A stretch of 64,000 nt of DNA, taken from Ovis canadensis (Eukaryota; Chordata; Mammalia; Artiodactyla; Bovidae). Under the pieces are notes generated by a model, which had not been told where the DNA came from, did not search any database, and saw nothing but the letters and a program-made list of their open reading frames with translations. Below are positions 47,398-59,300 of this stretch, one piece after another. Both the position numbers and the translations under genes were made by a program. The stretch spans positions 65,466,501 to 65,530,500 of the forward strand of contig NC_091263.1 in assembly GCF_042477335.2 (NCBI RefSeq). Direction: 5' to 3'. Within the stretch, counting starts at the first letter, position 1, and the number at the start of each line of letters is the position of its first letter.

Positions 47398-50300
47398 GTC
47401 AGGCCCAGAGGAAGGAGGGTGGGGCCCTGGCATGAAGCCAGAGGCTCAGGCTTGCTTCTTCCCAGGTAATTTTCCAAGTTCTGGACCCAGCCTTTCTGGC
47501 GGAGAACACAACCAACACGGAGATTCAGGGTAACTATCCCACGGTCAGTCCTGGATTCCTTGTGTGTCAGGAAAACCAGAAACCTGCCTGTGGGAGGAGA
47601 GATCCTGCCTAAGTTTGTGCACTAGTGGGGCAGAGCGGCAGGCAAACCAGCTCAGCACCCCAGCGATTGTTTCCCAGCCCTGCCGCGTGCTGGTCCTCTA
47701 CTGGGGTCCCTGTTATGGCTCCCTGTCCATGTCCCGATACTGCTTCCCATACCCGCGCCCAGTGCACAGGGACCAGCATGCTAGCAGTTTATGTTTCTGC
47801 CCCGTCACTGAAGTCCTTTGTGGGGAGGCCCTACTGTGGTCCCCATCACTCCTGGCCCTGCCAGACCAATCTTTATCCCCCACCTCTACTCATCACACTG
47901 TACCCCATAAACTGTCTGTTTTGTGAGCCGCTGTCCCTGTTCCCCATCACAGCCCCTTCACGGTCCACTGTCTGCCCTCCCACCCCGCCTTCAGTTCGAA
48001 CAGTTCAGTTCAGTTCAGTCGTGTCCGACTCTTTGGGACCCCATGAATCACAGCACGCCAGGCCTCCCTGTCCATCACCAGCTCCCGGAGTTCACTCAGA
48101 CTCACGTCCATCGAGTCGGTGATGCCATCCAGCCATCTCATCCTCGGTCGTCCCCTTCTCCTCCTGCCCCCAATCCCTCCCAGCATCAGAGTCTTTTCCA
48201 ATGAGTCAACTCTTCACGTGAGGTGGCCAAAGTACTGGAGTTTCAGCTTTAGCATCATTCCTTCCAAAGAAATCCCAGGGCTGATCTCCTTCAGAATGGA
48301 TTGGTTGGATCTCCTTGGAGTCCAAGGGACTCTCAAGAGTCTTCTCCAACACCACTCTGCCTTAGTTTACTGCATTCCGGAAGCTGCCACCAGGTGGCGC
48401 CAGCGCGTCTCTGGGTGTGACCTCTTCCTTGTAAAATAAATCTTGTTAAAGGACAAGAGAAACATAACATAACCCAGCAGGGCAGCCCAGAACCAGGCCG
48501 GGAGAAGGCCAGAACAGGACGACAAACCCCAAAGTAGCTTTTCCTCTATGTTCTACGATCTCCACCCACCTTGGCTTACTTAGGTTATTACCACTACTAG
48601 GTGTGCATGTGCACACACACCTTTCGCCCTTCTGAGGCCTAGAGGTGTGCTCCTCTGATCAGAAAAGGGACCTCTGACAAAGAGATACAGGAGGTGGCCT
48701 TGGCTTGGTAACTGAGTTAAGCTGTGTAGAGAAAGGGGGCTGTGGACCCATGGAGCCCCAGTGTGGGCCTGGCATCTTCTGGGCAGTGCTCAGTGGAGCA
48801 GATAGACAGGGTAACTGTCTTGGAGCTCACATAACAAATGAGATGGGCAGTCCATAAGTACACATACCTCACGTGGTTTGCCTGGGTGATGAGCTGATCT
48901 CTGAGTCTAGTGATGGGCTGGGGAGTGGGGTCCTTTACTGCACTGGGGAAGCAGGTTTCCCGTATCTAGCGATACTGGAAAGGGGTGTCCAGGGAGCAGT
49001 GAGGTGTGCCTGTCTCAGCCCCGGGGTGATGGCAGGTCTGACACAGTGCAGAGGTGGGATAATCGCCACTGGGCTGTGGTCATCCTAAAATGGTATACTC
49101 AGGGGGTTAGGGTGGGAGAATCGCACAGTGCAGGTGCTGGAGGAGGTGGCTTCAGTGATTTAGAGAGGGGAGAAATCCCCCCCAATTCCTCCTCCATCTT
49201 GGGCATAGAGGGATCACAGCCCCTATGCACCTGAGGGCTCTCCATGTGTCTCCAGAACTCCTGCATGTGACCAACCTCCGTGTGAACTTCTCCAAACTGC
49301 ACACACTGGGTGACAGGCCCCTGGGGGGCCTCAAGGGCCACCCCTTCTACTACTACGCTCTCTATGAGCTAGTGATTGGAGGCAGCTGCCTGTGCCACGG
49401 CCATGCCTCTGAGTGCAGGCCCGCACCCGGGTCCCCACCCAGCGTGGAAGGCATGGTGAGTGCTCCCGGAGGGGCACCAGTGGCTGGTGGGAGGGTGAGC
49501 CGGGGAACCAGGGCCGACTCCTCTTGCCCTCATCCCTGTCAGGTGCATGGCCATTGTGTCTGCCGCCACCACACCGCTGGTACCCACTGTGAACGCTGCC
49601 AGGGCCTGTACCAGGACCGCCCGTGGCAGGCAGCAGAGCCTGGGTACCCCCACGCCTGCCAGGGTAGGTGCCATGGCCTGCTCTGTCTGGCCACACCTGC
49701 CATGGGTCAGCCCACTCCATACCCACCTTCTTTGCCTGGCTCCAGAATGCGAGTGCCACGGGCACGCCCGCAGTTGTCACTTTGACATGGCCGTGTATCT
49801 TGCATCTGGCAACGTGAGTGGAGGTGTGTGCGATGCATGTCAACACAACACAGCCGGGCGCCACTGTGAGCTCTGCCAGCCCTTCTTCCACCGGGACCCC
49901 CTGGAGGACCCCCGCTCCCTTCACTCCTGCAAACGTGAGCCCTCCAATCCCCGACCCCAATTGTGACCCTGATCCTTAAACTTCACATGACCTCTGACCT
50001 GACTGTCCCCACGTCTGACCCCTGATCCAGCCTGTGACTGCGACCCTGTGGGTGCCCTGGAAGGGGGTTTGTGTGATGCCTACACAGACGCCACCCGGGG
50101 CCTCCTCTCTGGGCAGTGTCGCTGCAAAGTTCACGTCTGGGGCCAGCGCTGCGACTCCTGCCGGCCAGGTCACTATGGCCTGAGCCTCACCCAGTCAGAA
50201 GGCTGCCAGCGTGAGTGACCCTCAGTGTGACCCCCATCCCCAGGTCCTCCTTGCTGTGTCCCCAGTTACTGCCCTAATAGCCCCCCGGCCCCCGCAGCAG

Positions 50301-53300
50301 TCTCGTAGCACTCTGACAGCCGTGTGCCCTAGCCTGCAGGTGCGACGCCCGGGGCCGGGTCCCCGGCACTCATGCCTGTGATCCATCCAGCGGTGCTTGT
50401 CACTGCAAACGCTTTGTCTCTGGACGGGACTGCAGCCGCTGTCTGGTGAGGCTTGACCCCCACCCCTCCTTCTGATCTGACCTTGAATTGGGGTGCTGAG
50501 CTTCTAGAAGCTGACAAGTACCAGGCGGTAACAAGCGTGACTGCAGACTGAGCCTTGAAGGTGGGTCGGTGCCACGTCCTGACCTGGTCACCAGAGTCAG
50601 GGCCGCCTTGGCTAGCTGAGCCAACACGGGGAGCTTTGGGAACAGAAGAAGGAAAAGCAGTTAGACAGAGTAGCAGAAGTATGGTGCGCTGAGTTTAAAG
50701 GTGTTTCACAGTAAAAGTGGTTGAACAGGCACTCGGAGCATCCCCTTCTTGTCTCTCCCTGAACAAGTCCTTTAACTTTTATTTTACTCCTGGTTGTGTC
50801 CTCATCCTCTTGCCTCCTACCTCCCCTCTGTGGAGCCGCGCAGGAGTCCACCAGGGGCCCCTCTAGCCTTCCCAGATGGACACAGAAGAGCATTCAAGCC
50901 CTGAGCTCCGCCCCCCCCCCCGACTTCTTCCTACAATTGGTCCCCGTATACTTTCAGCCCCGGGCTCCTGACGGTCCTCTCCTTGCCCACGTCTTCCTCT
51001 CCTTCCTCCACCCACCTTCCTCTCTTCCAGCCTGAGTTCTGGGGTCTGAGCGGTGACTCCCTAGGCTGTCGGCCCTGTGACTGTGACTTTGGGGGTGCCT
51101 ACAGCAACAGGTACAGGGCAGGGCCTGGGCGTCTGGGTCCAGTGGGAAGAGTTGGGAGTCGACTGGGTCCCATCCCCATCCCCACCCTGGCCCAGGTGTT
51201 CCGTAGGGCAGGGCCTCTGCCTCTGCCGCCCCCACCTGCACGGCCGCCGCTGCCAGGAACTCCAGTCTGGGTACTTCTGCGCCACCCTCGACCAGGCCAC
51301 TGCTGAAGCAGAGCATGGCCACAGCCTCCGGCCTGCTGACCCACGGCTGCCTGTGAGTGTCCAGCAGGGGCAGGAGGAAATCAAGGCTCACACCTTGGGG
51401 CTAAGGGCAGGGAGAGCATGTCCAGAGAGAGCTAGTTGGAAGAAGAGGCCGGACAGGGTTAGGAAAGTGAGGCAGGTCCAGGTAGGGGTGGAATCAGCAT
51501 GGTTGGAAGTCTGGTGACTTGAACAGAGTCCATATTCCCACAACAGGTTTTCCCTGGTGGCCCAGTGGTTAGAACTTTGAGGTCTCACTGCTGAGGGTTG
51601 TGGGTTCAATCCCTGCTCGGGGAAGTAAGATTCCACAAGTTGCAAGCTGTGGCCAAAAAAAATAAAATAAAATCCCCAGCCAGGACAGTATGGGAGGACA
51701 CTGACATTTGACTTGCCCCCAGGGAGCCCCTTGGCCTGCTCCCCCCTACTGTCCACCAGCCCCAGGGACCTCCTCCGGTTGGCTCGGGCCCCGACTTTGG
51801 AGACAGCGTGACCCTCGCTGTGCCCTCCAACGTGCCAGGCAAGCCCAGTACAGCCACCAGCTGCCCAGGGTAAGGACTCCGAGGGGCAGGGTTGGGTCAT
51901 AGGTCACTAGGTCTTAGTAGGGAGGAGCCCAAGCCCTGGGGCTGTGGGTCACTGGGATCTTAGAGGAATGGGAACCTGAATCCTGAATGTTCTCGGTCCT
52001 GGAATGGTCTGGGCCTAGGAGTCTGCGTCTCACATTCAGACCCCAGGGAAGCCCCCGCCCCTGCATCGGGGAGCTGGCTTTGTACTGGGGAGGGGCTCAG
52101 ACTTCGTACGTGTGGTGGACGGAGCTGGCCTTTCTCTGCTGGCACCCACAGTGCCTCGCGCCCTGGACTATGACATCATCCTACGCTATGAGACCCAGGT
52201 CAGTGGCATGGTTGCCAGGCAGGTGGGTGGGTGGTGCCAGGTGGTGGGTTGGGGCAGCTCCTTGACTGCTGGCTCCTGATCCTAGGTACCTGAAGTGTGG
52301 CAGGCATTAGTCCGGGTCCGTGCCCAGTCGCAGCCCCGCAGTACCCGCTGTGCCCATCAGCTGCCCTCAGAGCAGCTGTTCCAGGCGACCTTGACCCATG
52401 TGCACAGGTAGGCTGAACCCTGTGACCCCTAAACCAAGACCCTATTATGTAGCCAACATATTTGAAGCAATACCCAAACGAAGTGGGAAACGTCCAACAT
52501 GTTACATGTTTAGTTGATAAATCGTGTCCGACTCATTTGCGACCCCATAGACGGTAGCCCGCCAGGTTCCTCTGTCCATGGAATTTTCCAGGCAAGAATA
52601 CTGGAGTGGTTTGCTATGCCCTCCTCCAGAAGATCTTCCCAGCCCAGGGGTCAAAACTGCGTCGCCTGCCAATGCAGGTTCTTTACCACTGAGCCACCAT
52701 GTTCTATGACGTGTTAGCCACTGAAGCTAACACGTCATAGAACATTCAAAACAGGGGCCTAATGTAAAACAGGGCAGGGTTTAGTTCCACCTTGATCTTT
52801 CTTCACTGCTCGTATGATGAAACACCGGACCCTGTGTCTGCACAGTGGAAACAGAGCGTTCCTGGACTGCATGGTCATGACCTCCTCAGCCCACCCTTAC
52901 TGCTCTCCCTGGTCCCTGCAGAGCCGTGGTTCTTTCCAGACCGTTCTGCTTTGAACCTGGAACACGCTACTCTGTGATCCTGCGGCTGTGGCGGACCAAG
53001 GAGGGACGGAGACCCGAGGGAGGCACAATCCTCCTGGATTCAGTGAGATCTTAGGGGCTCCCCACCACATCTGGGGGAGACACAAATTATAGCAGGACAG
53101 TGTGGGTGCAGCAGGCCCAGGGACAGGGAGTCATGGAGGCCTAGAGTTGCACCAAGAGGACTGAGGTAGGTGGAGAGAGGGAGGGAGGAGGATCCAGGCA
53201 GGGGGAACGCCTGTGCCAAGGGTCGAAGGTGAGCCAGGCAGGCACCAGGCCGCACAGTACCTTGTGGGCCAGAGGAGGGGCTTGTCCTAGGGAAGTGGGA

Positions 53301-56300
53301 GCCCTGGAAGGGATTGGAGCAGGGAAGATGTTGTTAGAGGGTGGCTGCTGCAGTGATTCAGAGCGAGGGTGCCATTGCCTAGATTGGTTTGGGGCCACTG
53401 ATGTGTGTGTGAGTTTCAGTCATATTCAACTCTGCGACCCCATGGAATTCTCCGGGTAAGAATACTGGAGTGGGTAGCCTTTCCCTACTCCAGGGGCTCT
53501 TCCTGACCCAGGGATCGAACCCCAGTCTCCTGCATTGTAGGCAGATTCTTTGCTGTCTCAGCCACCAGGGAATCCCTGGGGCCGTTGGAGAGGAAAGAGA
53601 AATAGACTCAACAGAGAAACAGAAAAGCGGCAGGAAGGGGCTGTAAAGGCCAGCGTGTGTACAAACGGAAGTTCCAGCGCAGGTGTGAGTGAGTGGCATG
53701 GGGCTTACTGCCCCCTGCCCTCCACCCTCTACCCTCCTACTAGGTTGTGCTCCTGCCGCGGGTTGGAGAGTTGCCTGGACTGAGGTCCGTGGACCCTGGG
53801 GCCTCTGGCCGCTTGCAGGAACTCCATGAGGCGGGCTGCCTGGAGGCAGCGAGGGTGAGCCCACCCCGAAGCATGCCTGAGGCCTGCGCCCGCCTCTCCT
53901 GCAGCATCTCAGCCCTGCTCCATGGAGGTGGCCTCGGTGAGCATGTGGCCATGGCTGGAGGGGGACTGGAGGTGGGGCTTGCAGTGGGCCCCGCAGGGTT
54001 CATCTGATCTTGCCATTTCTCCTGGCAGCGTGTGAGTGCCACCTACAGGGTTCACTGAGCACCGAGTGTGCCCCACTGGGGGGGCAGTGCCCCTGCCGCC
54101 CTAACATCACGGGTCGTACCTGTGACCGCTGCCTGCCTGGGACATTTGGCCTTGGGCCCACCGGGTGCCGTGGTGAGCCTTCAGGGCCCGTGGGTGTGGG
54201 GTCTGGGACCAGCATGTCATTTCTCTACGTGGCTTGATCGCCTTGTCACTTCCCAGACTGCCGCTGCCACCCTGAGGGGGCTGCCAGTGCCATCTGTAAC
54301 CCTACAAGCGGGCAGTGCACGTGTCGGGCAGGCCGCGCTGGTCGCCGCTGTGACCGCTGCCTCTCTGGCCGGTGGGGCTTCCCACGCTGCCAGCCCTGTG
54401 CCTGCAATGGACATGCCGAGTCGTGCCACTCACTCACAGGCGTCTGCCAGGACTGCCGCGGAGCCACCACAGGCCAGCACTGTGAGAGGTGAGGCTGCAC
54501 TGGAAGGGTTGGGGAGGGGTCAGGATGAGGGGCTAGGCCCCCGCTCCATGTGCCACTGCCCCCAGGTGCTTGGACGGCTACTATGGAGACCCCACCCTGG
54601 GCTCAGGCCAGCGGTGCCAGCCCTGCCCCTGTCCTGGGCACCCTGGCTCAGGCCTCTATCATGGGACCTCCTGCCATATGGACAGCACCAGTGGACGTGT
54701 CCTGTGCCTCTGTGCCCCCGGCTATGCAGGTGAGGCACGGTTGGCAGTGACCAACCCACAGCCCCGCTCACTTGTTCATAGTCCTGTTAGGTCCACAGAG
54801 CAAATCTCTGCACAGTGCCACCTGTGTGTTTGAGCTACAGGCTGGGCTCCTCTCTTCAAGGAGTTCCCATTCTTCTTTTCTGGCTGTGCTGGGTCTTTGT
54901 TGTGATGCACAAGCTCAGTAGGTGCAGTGAAGGCTTTTCTAGTTGTGGCGCGTGAGCTTAATTGCCTTGGGACATATAGAATCTTAGTTCCCAGATCAGG
55001 GATTGAACCCACGTCCCCTGCATTGGAAGGTGAATCCTTTACCATTGGACCACGTTGGAAGTCCCGGGAGTTCCCATTCTTAATGAATTAGAGGCGTGAA
55101 ACTTGTAGGCCAAGAAGAGGGCCACAAGATTGGTGTCTACCCCGGGTCACACTGTGGGTCATAGCCCAGGTTGTGGCAGAGAGAGAGTCATGGGTTAGGG
55201 GACAGTGTGAATGTCTGGAACAATTATCCCAGGAGTTAGACTGTGTCGAGGGCCTGGCCTGGCCCACGAAGGCCACAGGAGCCCAAGGTGAGGCCAAGGT
55301 AGATGGGCCACAGGTGAGGGTGGGGGCAAGGCTGGGCCAGGAGGAAGGGAATAGGTGCCTTTGCTTGTGTATATCTGGGGGGCCAGGAGGCTGACGGACC
55401 CCACCTCAGCCAGTGGAGCCCCGAGCCACCCCTTTGTCGTTCCCATCCCCTACAGATGTCTGTCCTATCCTCTGCCCTCCTGGCTGGATGGCAGACTTTT
55501 TGGCTGGTTAAGTGGAACTCAGAGGCCCTGAAGGTATAGGAAGATGCCTAAAATACCCACCTCTCACTTCGATCCACTCCAGGCCCCCGCTGTGACCGCT
55601 GCTCCCCCGGCTACTTTGGGCACCCCTGGCCTGGAGATGACCCCAGAAGGAGTCCCTGCCGGCCCTGCCAGTGCAACAACAATATTGATCCCCGTGACCC
55701 AGCTGCCTGCGACCCCCACAGTGGACATTGCCAGCGCTGTCTGCACCACAGCCACGGTGCTGGCTGTGCCCACTGCCGGCCTGGCTTCCATGGCAGTGCC
55801 CTGCGCCCAGGGGGCTGCCGGCGTGAGTGTGTGGGTGGGGTGGGTGAGGGCGTCCCAAGGTGGGGGAGGGGTGGATTCGCGTCCCTCAGCCCCTGTCAAG
55901 CCCTTCCTGTCCCCAGGCTGCAGCTGTGATCCCCGGGGCACCAGCCCTGTGAGGTGCCCACCTGAGGCTGAAGCCTGCTTCTGTGACCCGGTCAGTGGGC
56001 AGTGCCCTTGCCGACCCCACACACTGGGGCGGGACTGTAGCCGCTGTGCCCCCCTCTTCTGGAACCTCGGGGGGCCCCGGGGCTGTGAGCCCTGCAGCTG
56101 CCACGCCCGACACACTTTGCAGCCGGGGTGTCACCCAGTGAGTCAGCCCGTGTTGCGAGTAGCACGTAGCCATGGCTGGGTGTGAGTGCATGTCTGTGCC
56201 TGTGAAACGGTGTGACTTAGGGCCGGTGCGAGTGTTAATGTGACCACCAGCAGAGGTGTGCAGGGCTGTGAACAGCTGTGTATCTGTGCTCTCATGCGAC

Positions 56301-59300
56301 GTGAGCTGTGAGCAAACCTGAGACCACACGGGTCCAACCCCATTCATTTGGTGCCTGAAGGAGACGAGGTCTTAAGTGTGCTCTTGGGTCCCTGGTGCGG
56401 ACAGGGTGGGAGTCAGGGAGTCAGAGGGCATGGAGACAGCGGGGCACTTGACTCAGGACACATGGGGCCTGTCAGGAGATGAGAACCCAGAGGGCCCGTC
56501 GGGGGATGGTGGGAAAGTGGGGGTCGGCCTGGGGCGCAGACCAGAGGCAGAAGGAGAGGAGGAGCCTGCCGCCAAGCACAAGTGTGGGTACTGCCAGGCT
56601 GGGGCAGGGCTGAGGGGCGGCACCAGTGTGCTGCTCTGGGCCCTCTTGCCCTTCTCCCTCCCTTGTTGTTTCACTGCCTGGCCACACTTTTTTCCCCCAG
56701 GTCACAGGTCAGTGCCCCTGCCGGGCAGGATTTGGAGGCCGCACGTGCTCCCGGTGTCGGGATGGGTACTGGGGTGACCCGGAGTGGGAGTGCAGAGGTG
56801 AGCGGGGCGCGCTGGTTCACATGCCCTACCACCACCAGGGGTGAGGCTGTCCTGGCAGGGCCGTTGGGGTGGGGTGGCGGGAGCAGGGGAACCTTGGGCT
56901 TGACCTGAGGGAATGCACAATGTGTTCATGGCTGTTTTCTCCAAAACTTAAAGTAATAGTCGTGAAAACAGCTACAGGGAAAGAGTGTAGACAAGGCCAT
57001 GTCAGGTGGGTCTGTGGAGCAGACATGCTGGGTGGTTCTCTCCTGACCCCACCTGCCAGTCTTGACCCGAGCTGACCCCAGCCTGGGCTGCAGAGCCCCT
57101 GGAGCCCCAGGCTGTCTTCCTGCCCAAAGGCGGCCACTCGGGATGGCCTCTCTGGCCTTGGTAGATGCCAATACCCCTGGCTGTCCGAGCAGTGGCTTAG
57201 GAGAGACCACCACGCTCACACAGGGCGATTTTCCTCTTCCAGGCTTGGTAGGAGTGGGGCTGGGGTGAGCGCCACCTGCTCCCTGCTCTGACCCTGTCTC
57301 TCGGCACAGCCTGTGCCTGTGACCCCCAGGGCTCCATCTCGCCCAGCTGTGACCCACACACAGGCACCTGCCGCTGCCGAGAGGGCATCTCAGGGCCGAG
57401 GTGCCAAGCGTGTGCCCGTGGCTCTATAGGCAGCTTCCCACACTGCATGACCTGCCCTCCCTGCTTCACCTCCTGGGACCAACGCCTGGCTCCCCTCCAG
57501 CTGCATCTGGACACCGTGGCCCATGAGGTGGCCGCCCTGTGCCAGGGCATGCCTGGCTGGGGTGCTGGGCACCGCGGAGGACAGCTGCAGGCCCTGGAGG
57601 GTAAACTCCAGCAGGCCCAAACACTCCTGGAATCGCCTTCCCCCACCGGACGGCCCCTGCGACAACTTACAGAGTGGATCACCGGACTCAGGCAAGAGGT
57701 CTGGGGTCATTAGGGAGGAGGGCTCTAGCTGGCCTCCCAGGGTCAGGGACTCAGACGGTCTCTGCCTGGCTATCTGAGTCCTGGGTTCGGGAGTGAGGTG
57801 AGTCCTCTGGAGTGAGGAGACAGGGGGAAAAGGGCATCTCGGGCCAGGCTGATAGTCCATCTTCCCGCAGGACAGAAAGAACCACATTGGCCCAGACACT
57901 GTGGGTCACAGCCGAGGTTGTGGCAGAGAGAGAGTCATGGGTTAGGGGACAGTGTGAACATCTGGAAGAATTATCCCGGGAGTTAGACTGTGTCAAGGGC
58001 CTGGCCTGGCCCACGAAGGCCACAGGAGCCCAAGGTGAGGCCAAGGTAGATGCGCCACAGGTGAGGATGGGGGCAAGGCTGGGCCAGGAGGAAGGGAATA
58101 GGTGCCTTTGCTTATGTATCTGGGGGGCCCAGGAGGCTGACGGACCCCACCTCAGCCAGTGGAGCCCCGAGCCACCCCTTTGTCATTCCCATCCCCTACA
58201 GATGCCAAGGCCCAGGTCTCCTCAGCTGCCCTGCTTTCTCAAGAGGCTCTGCGTACAGTCCAGGTCGTGGCCACACTTGGAGGACAAGACAGCCTCCTGG
58301 GACAGGCCCAGGAAGCCCGGCAGTGGACACAGCAGCTACTGTGGGCAACGGGCCGGCCCAGAGGGCCAGCTGTGTTGCGGCTGAAATTGAAGGGGCTGGT
58401 CGACAGGGTCCAGAGGTTGAGCCCTCGGCTTCTGGGACTGGTAGACAAAGCTGGAGTGGTGGGTGGAAATATGGGTCACTGGGGGATGTTTTGCCAAGGA
58501 GAGGACTCTCCTGGGACTAAACTGAATGTAGGGCCGTTCAAGATCCAGGACACAAATTCCTCACTGGGACCCCGATCTTGTTGGCAGGGATGCAGGGGTC
58601 GGGGACCTGAGCTGGCCCGTGTTCCTGTGCCCTCGGGTGTTCCCTCTTACCCTGGGACCCTGCTTACCTCCCAGTGGGCTCTCATTGCCTCCCGTAACTC
58701 CTCCCGTAGCCTGGACATAGCAGCCATCACCTTGGAGCAGTGCCAGCATCTGGTACAGAGCCGTGGGGTCTGTGGAAGGGGGCCTGGGGGAGTCACAGGG
58801 TATGAAGGCTTGGCCATGGGCTCACAAGAGAAACATTCCACATGTGGCCCACCCCTACCAGCTACGGCAGACCCAGGCCACGGCAAGCTCCACAGGAACC
58901 CAGGCCTGGGAGGCATGGCGGCGTGCAAGGGGGCCCTGGGGCGTGGCCACCGTGTCTCGTGTGCGAGCAACTGTGCAGGCCATCCAGCGTTTCCTCTTGG
59001 GTACATGTCTGCTTGTTATGTGTCTGTTCACTGCTGAGGGCAGGGGCAGGTGGGTCTCCAGGACCCTGCTAGGGTACTCCTAGAATGAGGGAGACTTGTC
59101 AGGGCTGACCAGGGGTCCAGGGGGAGCATTAGTGTGCTAGCGAATGTTGAACAGGCTAGACCTAGGGGTCAGGAGGACTTGATTTGTAACGTTTGTCAAT
59201 TTCCACGGTATGAGTAATTCCCATCATGACTGATATCCGCCTACCTATTATTTAACAACTGGAGGAGGAAATGGCAACCCACTCCAGTATTCTTGCCTGG

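Noticed and set aside
49746-49934. Gene conversion from LAMB2 in this LAMB2L exon
   Set aside because: The near-identity is in a segment equally conserved in LAMB1, so strong constraint explains it without conversion.
49331-49960. 209-codon minus-strand ORF
   Set aside because: Antisense to three LAMB2L exons and their introns; a GC-rich shadow.
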